Source: Neoalteromonas flava
GTDB lineage: Bacteria; Pseudomonadota; Gammaproteobacteria; Enterobacterales; Alteromonadaceae
Reading direction: 5' to 3'
NCBI RefSeq assembly: GCF_002807685.1
Contig: NZ_PEAX01000005.1
Location: 1-64,000 of the forward strand
Length of the DNA stretch: 64,000 bases
A program made the translations under genes and the position numbers. Positions 53,603 through 63,090 of the stretch are shown piece after piece. Below the pieces are notes generated by a model. The model saw only the letters and a program-made list of their open reading frames with translations, did not search any database and was not told where the DNA came from. The first letter of the stretch is position 1. Each line of letters starts with the position of its first letter.

Positions 53603-56600
53603 GAGCCGGGATCACTATTGGCTTCCTCGGCGGCCTTAGTGGTTCTCCTTACCACCTCTCCACGGCTGAACCGATAATACACAAATATCGACTCATACAG
53701 GCTACTGACAGCCTCTAAATAGAGCCTCGGCAACAACTGATAGCGCAACGTAACCTCGCTGACTGAATCCAGATTTACGCCATATTCAACGGTTAGATCT
53801 TCGTTGAGTTTGCCACTCACAGAGAATTGGGTATTTTTATCACTGCCCTTACTTTGCAGCCGAAGATCATCGATGCCGAGCGCATTTCCCAAACGGTTGG
53901 TTAACGATTCACTGTTTGATACACCCAGACCAAATAGCAGGCTGGCGTAATTAGCATTATTTGAGTCGCCACTGCCTATATTTCCACGCCCAGACAATAG
54001 ATAAGCGAGTGTTTGACTTTGGTCGAGTGTAGGTTCTGAAAATAGTTGGATATTCGGTTGGTTAGCCAACCCATCAATCCGGATCCCTGCGATCACGCCA
54101 TCCTCAGTTAGGTCTGGGTCGCGTATTGCTTCGATGTAAAGTAGCGGCTGACTAAATGCACCATTAAACTGCAAGTCACCGGTGCGGATCAGCAGTTCCT
54201 GCCCGTATGCGCGGTACTCACCGTCAACAATTTGCAGGTCTCCAAAGGCACTCAATGAGGGCTGGTTGGTCACGCGCAAGTCGCCTGTGAGAAAAGCCTC
54301 TAAACCGAACGCATCAAGCTCTACCTGCTTATTGTTATCAGGGTCAATATTGATTTGCAGGTCGACAAAAGCTGTTTCTACTGTCGATGTTGGTGCTGGT
54401 TCACCCCGTAAATGCACGTCTGCAGATTCACTAATTGTGCCTTGTGGTAAGGTATCCACTTTAATTTTCGCTTTGGGAATATTCAGTTCACCAACCAAAC
54501 GCAAGCCTGCTGGTGAATAATTCACAGACAAATCCGGTGACAACGTTAAGGCAATATCTTGATGGGAAAAATTAAGCTTATTGCCTTGAATTGTCGCTTG
54601 CAAAGCAACGCCGTCTTGCCAATTGAGTTCGCCTAAGAGAGCACCATTTCCATTACCTAGAATAAACGTGCTATCCACTGCGGCTGACTGGCCATTAAAC
54701 TCAATGCTAGCTTCCCAAGCTTTAAGTATCGCAGGTGCCTTGCTAATATCGATGAGTCCATCTGTAAGTACTAGCTGACCATTTATAGAAGGCTGGGTTA
54801 TCTCGCCCGTAACCGAAACATCAGCATCGAACATCCCGTTCAACTCATTAATTTCCTGACTCAAAAAGGCGAACGGCGATACGTCGAATCGCGTGGCGAC
54901 AAGATTCATATCAACTTGTGGCTGTTCAGCACTGACATCAAGCCAACTTTGGAGTGCTAATTTACCGATTACAGGACCTACTACAGAGGCCTCAAGCTGA
55001 AGTTTTTGCTCTGCAAATTTTGCGCTCAGCGGGATCGTCTCTGCTGCAATAGTGATTGAATTACCACTGTCGCCAAGTGTCCATTGACCGGCACTAACTT
55101 CGGCCAAGGCTGTTGCTTGTAATCCGTTTTCTGGTGAGTATCCGCCATTAATTTGTGCGGAAATGATACTCGCGGGGTTTTCAATTGGCACGGTAGTTCG
55201 CGACCAAGTCAGAGCCTCCATTGCGGCGAGATTATCAAGGCCAAGAGAGAATTTGAGTATTTCGTCGGTAAAACCAAACTCATTGATACAAAGCTCGGCC
55301 TTCTGCTGACTGTGCAAACACATGGAAGCACTTAAAGCGACGCTTTGTTGCGTTAAATCTAAGGTAAAATCTGCTGGTTGTTGCAAAGAAAATAGACTGC
55401 TGGCAAAGGCAATCTCGAGCTCACTCGGCGTTGCCTTAATTGCAGTATCAGTGACGTTCAAATCGATCTTACTGGTAATAGAACCTTCTGGGTGTTCTGC
55501 AAGTAAGGCGACTGTTGGTGCGTCGCTGCGCCCTTGAACTTGCAATACGATGCGCTGTAAGAGGGTTGCCCACTGCCCGTCAGTGAGTGTGGCAATGTTG
55601 TTAGCGACTAAGTTGGCCGAGACTTCCGGGCGCATGATTTCACCTGCAACCATCACGTTGCCGCGAATATCCCCTGACAGTGAACTTACACTATCGGTTA
55701 ACTTAGGGATTGAGACAATTACATCCGCGTCTATTCGGCGGTCGAGTAGCAGTCTTGCAAAGCCCTGCACATGATTATCGAGATGAGAAAGGGTAAAGCT
55801 ACTAACCGCAACCCCTGCATTACCTGCATATGCGCCACTGGCTTTTACTGCCAGCGGATAATTTAATTGTGTTCCGGTTAGGTCGAGCTGGGTAACATTA
55901 ATATTGGGTAAACCGTCTGTGAACTGTCCGCTGCCAGCGACAGTGCCTGTAATTTCGCTGGGGAAGTCTTCATTCAAGTGCTGTAAATCGAGTTTTTGAA
56001 TATCGGCGGATAGTAACCATGACAGTTGTTCCGATAATTGTATATCGCCAGCTAAATCAATGCTGCCATCGAGTAACTCGGCATTGACACTGTTCAATTG
56101 CAAACGAGTTTCATTTAATCCTGCGTCAATGTTCAGATGTAGCGGAGTCGGCAACTCTGCTAGTGATACAGCAGTCGCAGCAAGTAGGTGATAGTTCGTA
56201 CGATCGCCTTGCAACGAGAGCTCTCCACTTGCGACTTCAAACCCATTGGCGAGCGCCAAGTCCTTATGTGTAAATGGCTGCCAGGTTATGCTGATATCGG
56301 CTGCATTGCTTTCAGTTAACAGTTGGATTGTGCCTTGTGTTGCACTTACCAGTGGCTTTTGCGTTTGTAGCTTTAGCTTAAGGTTGGCCAGAGAGTTGGC
56401 TAACTCTAATTGTCCTGCAAACGGCAAGTTCTGGTATTTTCCATTCGAGTTAATTTCGAGAGATATCGGGTAATCGCTACGTGTTTGCAATTTACCTTTT
56501 GCGCTCATATTCAACAATGAGCTCCTTAGCTGCATGGCTTGTATATCGATGTCGTAGCCAGCAAGCCTAGTAGTAAGGTCAAGCTGTTCAAGGCTAAATA

Positions 56601-57267
56601 GTTTTTCACCTTGTTTGATCTCTGCATCGGTTAATTTAAGCTGGTGAATGTTTGCATCTAACGGTAACCAGACGTCGGGCAGAGTAATTAGTGTTGCGGA
56701 CTCATCGGGTGCCGCTTGTGCTGAGTTTGTGGGTAACGCGATCTTAAGCCCTGCTAGGACAGGTGATAAGGCCCTGAACCGTCGATATAAACGCAGTTCA
56801 GTGTCTAACTGAGACAGAGAGATTTGAGTACCGTCGGCTAAATTAATCGTGGTGTCGGCGGCTACCAGCTTGTCGAGAGCGACCAAAAATGGCAAGCGGA
56901 TGATGCTGGGGTCGGTGGTCGATTGATCTTCACTCGCTTCTTCTGAGTCAGCGAGGGTAAGCTGCACACCGCTGGTTGATACCTGTTCGGCACAGACCGA
57001 AAATTGCAAAAAGCAGCGCCAAGTTAAAGTGACGCTTACCTTGTCGGCACGGAGGTTTAAGTTATCGCTTACATAAACTACATCAGAAAATTCTATGGTC
57101 GAACTGAGTCCACCATTAATCGCTCCAACACTTAATCCATCGACATAATCTATGGCATAGTCTAATAACATCGCCGATCCCAATCGACTAACTGCAAGCC
57201 AGGCGGTTAGCAATAAAGCCGCTACGAAAAGCACTAATCCGAGTAAAATACGCTTCAGCCAGATCAT
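53599..57267 (-). CDS. tamB: Translocation and assembly module protein TamB
   Basis: TamB spans from the inner membrane across the periplasm and works with TamA in outer-membrane protein assembly and phospholipid transport. The 1222-residue protein has an N-terminal TM anchor (LLGLVLFVAALLLTAWLAV), a very long beta-rich repetitive middle (AsmA/TamB-type groove) and the conserved C-terminal DUF490 domain. That domain includes ALGIDDLRLQSKGSDKNTQF, SVSGKLNEDLTVEYGV and YLEAVSSLYESIFVYYRFS. Its ATG overlaps the tamA stop (ATGA), so the two are coupled. Confidence 0.96.
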   Translation of the reverse strand: MIWLKRILLGLVLFVAALLLTAWLAVSRLGSAMLLDYAIDYVDGLSVGAINGGLSSTIEFSDVVYVSDNLNLRADKVSVTLTWRCFLQFSVCAEQVSTSGVQLTLADSEEASEDQSTTDPSIIRLPFLVALDKLVAADTTINLADGTQISLSQLDTELRLYRRFRALSPVLAGLKIALPTNSAQAAPDESATLITLPDVWLPLDANIHQLKLTDAEIKQGEKLFSLEQLDLTTRLAGYDIDIQAMQLRSSLLNMSAKGKLQTRSDYPISLEINSNGKYQNLPFAGQLELANSLANLKLKLQTQKPLVSATQGTIQLLTESNAADISITWQPFTHKDLALANGFEVASGELSLQGDRTNYHLLAATAVSLAELPTPLHLNIDAGLNETRLQLNSVNAELLDGSIDLAGDIQLSEQLSWLLSADIQKLDLQHLNEDFPSEITGTVAGSGQFTDGLPNINVTQLDLTGTQLNYPLAVKASGAYAGNAGVAVSSFTLSHLDNHVQGFARLLLDRRIDADVIVSIPKLTDSVSSLSGDIRGNVMVAGEIMRPEVSANLVANNIATLTDGQWATLLQRIVLQVQGRSDAPTVALLAEHPEGSITSKIDLNVTDTAIKATPSELEIAFASSLFSLQQPADFTLDLTQQSVALSASMCLHSQQKAELCINEFGFTDEILKFSLGLDNLAAMEALTWSRTTVPIENPASIISAQINGGYSPENGLQATALAEVSAGQWTLGDSGNSITIAAETIPLSAKFAEQKLQLEASVVGPVIGKLALQSWLDVSAEQPQVDMNLVATRFDVSPFAFLSQEINELNGMFDADVSVTGEITQPSINGQLVLTDGLIDISKAPAILKAWEASIEFNGQSAAVDSTFILGNGNGALLGELNWQDGVALQATIQGNKLNFSHQDIALTLSPDLSVNYSPAGLRLVGELNIPKAKIKVDTLPQGTISESADVHLRGEPAPTSTVETAFVDLQINIDPDNNKQVELDAFGLEAFLTGDLRVTNQPSLSAFGDLQIVDGEYRAYGQELLIRTGDLQFNGAFSQPLLYIEAIRDPDLTEDGVIAGIRIDGLANQPNIQLFSEPTLDQSQTLAYLLSGRGNIGSGDSNNANYASLLFGLGVSNSESLTNRLGNALGIDDLRLQSKGSDKNTQFSVSGKLNEDLTVEYGVNLDSVSEVTLRYQLLPRLYLEAVSSLYESIFVYYRFSRGEVVRRTTKAAEEANSDPGS

Positions 57268-59003
57268 AATTCAGGCCCCAAAGCGAAGTGCAGTTGGTAT
57301 TTGGTTTCATCATTGAATTTACCGCGCGCCAAATACAGTCTGATGGGGCCAATCACAGATAAATAGTGCACGCCAAATCCAGTCCCCCATGCAAGATCGT
57401 CTTCGAAATCATTGGTAGCTGTGCCTGCATCAACAAAGGTCGCTAGGCGCCATTGCTCTGCGATGGGGTAGGCATATTCAATGCTTCCCACCGCTAAATA
57501 TCGAGCGCCTAAAAATTTTCCGGCGTCATCTTTGGGTGAGACCGTGCGGTAGTTGAAACCGCGAATACTTTGGTCACCGCCAGCGAAAAAGCGCATGCTG
57601 GCCGGAACTTGAGTAAAATCTGAGGTTGCAATCGCACCAACTTCTGCACGAGCTACCCAGCGGTGTCGCTCGAACGTCCGGATCCATTTAGTGCGAGCGC
57701 TGACTCGCGCCACATCAATATCAGATAGCAATGTATCATCACCTGCTTCCACTGTTAGTACAGTGCGATTGCCCCACTCAATATCCAAGCCGCCGCGTGA
57801 GCGAAAAAGGCTTATCGAATACCCAGGCAAGACAAGCTGAGTGGTTTGTTTATCTTCTGAAGCTTGGGCAAATCGTTCATTCTGATAGCGAATGAAAACG
57901 CTTTGTTGCCAATCCGTTCCCTTGGGCTTCCAGAAACGCTGCGCGGCAAAGGTTATACTCTCACTGCGTGTATCATTTTCATCGGTACTTTCAAATCCCG
58001 CTTGTAATGACAGATAATCATTGTTGACGTCGCCCATGGGAATGCGATAACTACTGGTTAATGACTGTTCAGGTTCTGATAAGAAAACATCAGCTTGTAC
58101 GCTATGACCCCTTGAGTTTACCCAAGGACGCTGCCACTTAGCGCTAAACTGAGCACCAATATCACTGGAAAAACCAACACCCAAGTCGAACAGGTCCCTG
58201 GGTTTGTGAGCCAGCGTCACTTCGATTGGGACAAGACCGTCGATTGCTTCGCTCACCAGCGGGCGAGCTACTGCACGATTAAAGTAACCTGTGTTATTGA
58301 TGACGCGATTAAGCTCACTGATTTCTTCGGCTAGGTAAGGAGCGCCTTGTTCGAGTGGATTAATTCGAGCGATAATAGTTTGCGCAATATCATCGCCTTT
58401 AATGCGTAATTCACCATACTTGTAGCGGGGTCCAGATTGCGCAACAAGGAGAATATTTGCCTCGCGCGTTTCACGTACTAAATCCAGTCGTGCCGCCTGC
58501 CATTTAAAATCAAAATAGCCACGGGAAATCGCTGTCGCGAGCATATCGGCTTTAAATTGATCGTATAAGTGTTGCTGCAATGGTTGGCCAAGTTGCAAAG
58601 GGAACTGTTTGAAACGTTGTGAAAACCATGAATCTGAGCGCCCTGCACCGATCACTTCTAAAGTAATATTGGCAATCGTTAAAGGATCACCGAGTGAAAT
58701 ATTAACGCTGACCTTGCCATCTTCTTGAAAAATACGCATATCGGCAGCGTAGTAGCCAAACGGTTTTACCGCTTTGTTGATGGCTTGCTCAATTGGCTCT
58801 TGCCACAAACGCTCGGGGCTTAAAGATGTATCGATCTCTACATTCGCTAGATGCAGGTGAATATTATCCAAGATAGCGTTTTGCTGGACGCCATTGATTG
58901 TTACCTGAGCGTGCGCAGCGTGCTGAAAAATCAGTACTAAGCTGAGGCAAAGAAGGCCCAAAAAACGCATTGTCATAAACGAGCAGCGATAAATGCGAAA
59001 CAA
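57264..59003 (-). CDS. tamA: Translocation and assembly module protein TamA (Omp85 family)
   Basis: The 579-residue outer-membrane protein has a signal peptide (FLGLLCLSLVLIFQHAAHAQ), three POTRA domains (about 35-275) and a 16-strand Omp85 barrel. The L6 motif is FFAGGDQSIRGFNYR. The start is TTG, with AAGGA six bases upstream; ATG codons 9 and 11 codons later are alternatives that lack a ribosome-binding site. It is translationally coupled to tamB. Confidence 0.96.
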   Translation of the reverse strand: MFRIYRCSFMTMRFLGLLCLSLVLIFQHAAHAQVTINGVQQNAILDNIHLHLANVEIDTSLSPERLWQEPIEQAINKAVKPFGYYAADMRIFQEDGKVSVNISLGDPLTIANITLEVIGAGRSDSWFSQRFKQFPLQLGQPLQQHLYDQFKADMLATAISRGYFDFKWQAARLDLVRETREANILLVAQSGPRYKYGELRIKGDDIAQTIIARINPLEQGAPYLAEEISELNRVINNTGYFNRAVARPLVSEAIDGLVPIEVTLAHKPRDLFDLGVGFSSDIGAQFSAKWQRPWVNSRGHSVQADVFLSEPEQSLTSSYRIPMGDVNNDYLSLQAGFESTDENDTRSESITFAAQRFWKPKGTDWQQSVFIRYQNERFAQASEDKQTTQLVLPGYSISLFRSRGGLDIEWGNRTVLTVEAGDDTLLSDIDVARVSARTKWIRTFERHRWVARAEVGAIATSDFTQVPASMRFFAGGDQSIRGFNYRTVSPKDDAGKFLGARYLAVGSIEYAYPIAEQWRLATFVDAGTATNDFEDDLAWGTGFGVHYLSVIGPIRLYLARGKFNDETKYQLHFALGPEL

Positions 59004-59232
59004 AAAAAATCCTTAGGTTAATTCGCTTAGAGCGAACTCACGATTATACATGGTGGCATGCCAATAATGTATGCGTTCACGGGATAAATCGTGTCGGTGG
59101 TGGCAAACATAGGGATATGTTTGTGTGACTTGAATGCTAAACGTTGGTTCCATTTCTGATCTGTATCAATTCAATGGCGATCAATTTTCCCAAGTCCAGC
59201 CGTTCAATTTACACTTAGGGTGAGGAGTCAAT

Positions 59233-60177
59233 ATGCAAAAAATCAACAATCACTCACCAACATCAACTAACGGTGCCGCGTCATTGAGTTTAAGCGAGCG
59301 TCGCCGAAATGAGGACTTTATCCAAGAGTCTTTTCGCTCTGGCACATACCCATACAGCCATAAAATCACGCGCGCATTTTATGAGTCGCATAAACGTGGA
59401 CTGCAAGTCGAATTGCTTAAGTTGCAAAAGTGGGTCAAAGAAACGGGGCAGCGCGTGGTTATGTTGTTTGAAGGCAGAGATGCTGCAGGAAAAGGGGGCA
59501 CAATCAAGCGTTTCATGGAGCACATGAATCCGCGGGGTGCGCGTGTTGTAGCCTTGGAGAAACCCAGCGAGGATGAAGCAGGGCAGTGGTATTTCCAACG
59601 CTATATAAAACACTTGCCAACAGCCGGTGAGATTGTGCTGTTCGATCGCAGTTGGTACAACCGCGCTGGTGTTGAGCGTGTTATGGGATTTTGTGAACCC
59701 AATGAATACTTAGAGTTTATGCGTCAAGCGCCAGAATTGGAGCGCATGCTTACGCGCAGTGGTATCCGTCTGTTCAAGTTTTGGTTTTCCGTGTCACAAG
59801 AGGAACAGACGCGTCGTTTTCTTAAGCGCGAGACCGACCCGTTAAAGCAGTGGAAATTGAGTCCAATTGATAAACTTGCGCAGGCAAAATGGGATGATTA
59901 CACCGAGGCTAAAGAGGCCATGTTTTTTTATACTGACACCGCTGATGCTCCGTGGATAGTTATTAAGTCAGATGATAAGAAGCGGGCGCGACTCAACTGC
60001 ATGCAACATTTTTTGCATCATATGCCTTATCCAAACAAAGATCCTCGAGTCGCGAAGAAGCCTGACCCACTGATTGTTGGCAGAGCTTCCAAAGTAATTG
60101 CAACCGATGAGCATATTTTGGGTAAAAGTTTGCACCCAGAGCACAAACGCGAAGTAAAAATTAATTCTGAAAGCTAA
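59233..60177 (+). CDS. ppk2: Polyphosphate kinase 2
   Basis: PPK2 transfers phosphate between polyphosphate and nucleoside diphosphates. The 314-residue protein shows Walker A (LFEGRDAAGKGGTIKRF), MNPRGARVVALEKPSE, and the lid/Walker B segment FDRSWYNRAGVERVMGF. RFLKRETDPLKQWKLSP and WDDYTEAKEAMFFYTDT follow. The length and the single PPK2 domain point to class I. It is separated from the next gene by 55 bases and is divergent from tamA. Confidence 0.95.
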   Translation: MQKINNHSPTSTNGAASLSLSERRRNEDFIQESFRSGTYPYSHKITRAFYESHKRGLQVELLKLQKWVKETGQRVVMLFEGRDAAGKGGTIKRFMEHMNPRGARVVALEKPSEDEAGQWYFQRYIKHLPTAGEIVLFDRSWYNRAGVERVMGFCEPNEYLEFMRQAPELERMLTRSGIRLFKFWFSVSQEEQTRRFLKRETDPLKQWKLSPIDKLAQAKWDDYTEAKEAMFFYTDTADAPWIVIKSDDKKRARLNCMQHFLHHMPYPNKDPRVAKKPDPLIVGRASKVIATDEHILGKSLHPEHKREVKINSES

Positions 60178-60232
60178 ACATCTGTCTCGCGGTCATCTAA
60201 ACTGATAGATAGCAGTAGCTGAGGCAGTATTT

Positions 60233-60973
60233 ATGATTGGTAGTGTAAATGGTAAATTTAACAACACGCTCGAAGGGCATATTGTTATTAGCGAATATAC
60301 AGGCTCATTTGACCAAACCGGTATAAAAGCAATTGTCGCTGATGTACTTGCCCACGCCAGTCATTTAGAACTTTGGTGTTGGCACCAAAAGCCGCACTCT
60401 GAAGCTGGCATTTCACCTGCAGGTATGGCCGAACTTACTGCACGTTATCAGTCATTGCATTTGCATGGTTGTTGCGCCATTGGCGTAAGTTATACGAATG
60501 TTTTGATTAATGCAGTTGACTTACCGCACGATGGCTCGATCCAAGTACCAATCAAAGTTGCAAAAGATGAACACATACTCATGCAATTTTTTAATGAGGC
60601 GATGAATGTAGCCGGACGAGCAGATAAAACCAACGCGATGGGTGCCATGGCCTCGCAGGCTAAGCATTTCGATATAATTAACGATTTTCTGGCTGCTGCA
60701 CAATTGGTTTCCATGTCAGATGCTGAAATCCGGCGTATCACCGGCTCACACCCCTCTTCTTTGCATGCTCATGCGCAAATGTATAATACTGAGAAATGCA
60801 CGCATATACAGGGTGTTACAGCACTAATTAATGCAATGTCATTCAAGCTGAATGCAGAGAAAGGTCCTCTTGAGCAGTGGTTTAGAACTGAGTTGTCAGA
60901 TCTTTCACAATCACCTGTAAGCCTGTGTACAAGTAAAGTTGGCTTAGAACAATTACTCCAACGCTTGCCATAA
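60233..60973 (+). CDS. Hypothetical protein downstream of ppk2
   Basis: The 246-residue soluble protein is not recognized. It has a beta-rich start (GHIVISEYTGSFDQTGIKAI), a Trp-containing strand (LELWCWHQKPHSE), alternating helices and strands up to about residue 110, and a helical second half with His- and Met-rich stretches (SHPSSLHAHAQMYNTEKCTH). The first half resembles in pattern the small protein encoded at 29635-30066, which may point to a shared STAS/SpoIIAA-like fold. It follows ppk2 closely and could be co-expressed. Confidence 0.7.
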   Translation: MIGSVNGKFNNTLEGHIVISEYTGSFDQTGIKAIVADVLAHASHLELWCWHQKPHSEAGISPAGMAELTARYQSLHLHGCCAIGVSYTNVLINAVDLPHDGSIQVPIKVAKDEHILMQFFNEAMNVAGRADKTNAMGAMASQAKHFDIINDFLAAAQLVSMSDAEIRRITGSHPSSLHAHAQMYNTEKCTHIQGVTALINAMSFKLNAEKGPLEQWFRTELSDLSQSPVSLCTSKVGLEQLLQRLP

Positions 60974-61049
60974 ATGGCGTTAAAAACTGCGCTATATCCA
61001 ACATTAATTAGCTGATATCCTCTTCGCCTATTTCATAACGGCATCAACA

Positions 61050-62285
61050 ATGCAGCATACCGCCCCAAAAGATAACATCACAAGTGTTAAACCTCCTCAG
61101 CTCGGATTGTTCGAATTTATTTGTTTGATGGCATTGATGACATCTTTGGTGGCTTTGAGTATCGACGCGATGCTGCCTGCAATGAATCAAATTGGTGCTG
61201 ATCTTGGCAGCTCTTCTCAACAGCAAGTTCATCTAATTGTTTCGCTGTTTTTTATTGGTATGGCGGTGGGACAATTGTTCTTCGGCCCTTTTGCCGATGC
61301 AAAGGGAAGACGCTTGTGTATTTTAGTTGGATTAGTCATTTTTGCCATTGGCAGTTGTATTTGCATGTACGCAAGCAACATGAATGAAATGTTACTAGGG
61401 CGTCTCATTCAGGCAATTGGTGTTTCAGGGCCTCGTATTGCCGCTATGGCGGTGATCCGTGACCAATTTAGCGGTGATGCGATGGCACGAGTTATGTCGT
61501 TTATCATGGTCGTATTTATCTTTGTGCCCATGATTGCCCCTTTGATCGGACAAACCGTTCTCTATTGGTACTCGTGGCAACATATCTTTGGCTTATTCTT
61601 AATTGTGGCGTTGATTTCTGGGATCTGGTTTTTTAGTCGTCAAGCTGAAACACTGCCAGCATCTATGCGCAAACCCTTTTCATGGGGGGCTTTCTGGCAA
61701 TCGTTAAAATTTATTTTCACGCATCGTGAGGTGATGGGATTCAGCTTAGCGTTGGGGTTTATCTTCGGGGCCTTTTTAGCCTACTTGAGCGCGTCACAAA
61801 CCATTTTTCAGACCTTCTACCTGACCGGTGAATTGTTTCCATTAATCTTCGCGCTTTTAGCCGGCTCTATTGGGCTTGCATCGTTTTTTAACGGGACATT
61901 AGTCATGCGGCTAGGAATGCATCGACTATGTCGGATAGCTCTTATCGGTACCGTAGCTTGTAGCGCTGTATTATTGATAACAGTGATGGGTTACAAAGGA
62001 ATGCCACCGTTGGCGGTGTTCATTGCGTTATTGTTCGTCAATTTCTTTTTTATTGGTATTTTGTTCGGTAATTTGAATGCAATGGCCATGCAGCCGCTGG
62101 GTGAAATGGCAGGTCTGGGCGCCGCGATTATCGGCTCATTAACTAGCCTGCTATCCGTACCCATCGCTATGCTAATAGACCTTTTTATTACCGCTAACGT
62201 GCTGCCGATAGCGCTTGGCTTTGTGGTGTTTTGCACTCTGGCTTTCGTCAGTGTTTACTGGGCTGAAAAGGCGTCTCATCCATGA
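61050..62285 (+). CDS. Bcr/CflA-family multidrug efflux MFS transporter
   Basis: The 411-residue protein has twelve TM helices of the major facilitator superfamily. The Bcr/CflA signature is evident: LSIDAMLPAMNQIGADLG, LFFIGMAVGQLFFGPFADAK (motif A with GRR), and RLIQAIGVSGPRIAAMAVIR. It is likely a proton-driven drug or metabolite exporter in the inner membrane. It is preceded by a gap of about 76 bases and converges on the small gene at 62323. Confidence 0.92.
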   Translation: MQHTAPKDNITSVKPPQLGLFEFICLMALMTSLVALSIDAMLPAMNQIGADLGSSSQQQVHLIVSLFFIGMAVGQLFFGPFADAKGRRLCILVGLVIFAIGSCICMYASNMNEMLLGRLIQAIGVSGPRIAAMAVIRDQFSGDAMARVMSFIMVVFIFVPMIAPLIGQTVLYWYSWQHIFGLFLIVALISGIWFFSRQAETLPASMRKPFSWGAFWQSLKFIFTHREVMGFSLALGFIFGAFLAYLSASQTIFQTFYLTGELFPLIFALLAGSIGLASFFNGTLVMRLGMHRLCRIALIGTVACSAVLLITVMGYKGMPPLAVFIALLFVNFFFIGILFGNLNAMAMQPLGEMAGLGAAIIGSLTSLLSVPIAMLIDLFITANVLPIALGFVVFCTLAFVSVYWAEKASHP

Positions 62286-62322
62286 GCCAGAAAATAATGA
62301 CTATACCATTAGAAACTAACGC

Positions 62323-62655
62323 TCATTTTACCAGCCGAACTATCGGCTGAGGCTGTTGATTCTCTACGATATCTAACGTTCTGGAGATCCGCTCGCCGTT
62401 TTTGATTTTGTCATAGCTTATTGTTTTCATCTCTAGCGCCTGACAAAACTTGTAGAAGGTTTTGAAGTCTTTACGGCTGAAGTCTTCACCGATGCGCGAC
62501 ATATGGGTGTCGATATACATATCGTCGCCATTGCTGGTAAGATTAGCGACCGCATTATACGGCTCACCATAATTATCGACTTTCAGTGCGCGAACCATTT
62601 TAATCTCAAATATCCAATCATCGACTTGCATAAATCGAGATACTGTTTGTTTCAT
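62323..62655 (-). CDS. Conserved hypothetical small protein
   Basis: The 110-residue soluble protein (MKQTVSRFMQVDDWIFEIKM, TLDIVENQQPQPIVRLVK) has no recognized domain. It has a mixed alpha/beta composition and no signal peptide. AAGGA stands eight bases before the ATG, and a TATAAT box lies about 110 bases upstream on the minus strand, which supports expression. It may be a lineage-specific protein. Confidence 0.7.
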   Translation of the reverse strand: MKQTVSRFMQVDDWIFEIKMVRALKVDNYGEPYNAVANLTSNGDDMYIDTHMSRIGEDFSRKDFKTFYKFCQALEMKTISYDKIKNGERISRTLDIVENQQPQPIVRLVK

Positions 62656-63030
62656 TTCACGTTCCTTTAAACGACGGCGCTTTCAACACGGCTATTGTTA
62701 GGGGGACTCGCAAGATCTTTTGCAAAACGTTCTTTTTGCAATTGTTTTGCCACTTATTTTTATTATACAAAACATATAGTTAGAAAAATCTCGGGCGTTA
62801 CGTGTTGCAAAAAAGCAACGCGCATTCGAATCAGTTTGAATACATTTCCACTCATTCGACGCTGGAAGAATAAAAAACTATATTAATCAGTCGTTTAAAA
62901 TTTATTGGCAGTTGACACTGTGGTGTAGTCATCAACAGACATACTTAAGTCTGCTGCATGTTTACCCGACGCATTTTCAACTCGTTTTATTATACACAGC
63001 TCTGTCGGTCTCGAAAGCCTAAATTAAACA
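62656..63030. other. A/T-rich intergenic region
   Basis: No gene is supported here. It should hold the promoter of the small minus-strand gene: TATAAT lies at about 62762-62767 read on the minus strand. A long leader contains GCAAAAC/GTTTTGC arms (62722-62728 and 62744-62750). A hairpin with GTTGC/GCAAC around six A lies near 62804-62819. Short frames here have no coding character. Confidence 0.4.
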
Positions 63031-63056
63031 AAAAAGCCCGGCAAAAATGCCGGGCA
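63030..63056 (-). terminator. Terminator of ilvC
   Basis: On the minus strand GCCCGGCA and TGCCGGGC form an 8-bp stem (63036-63055) followed by a T run. A second arrangement pairs AAAAAGCCC (63031-63039) with GGGCTTTTT (63060-63068), so the region can fold two ways. Confidence 0.92.
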
Positions 63057-63090
63057 AAAGGGCTTTTTAAGCACCTAACGACAGAACTGT

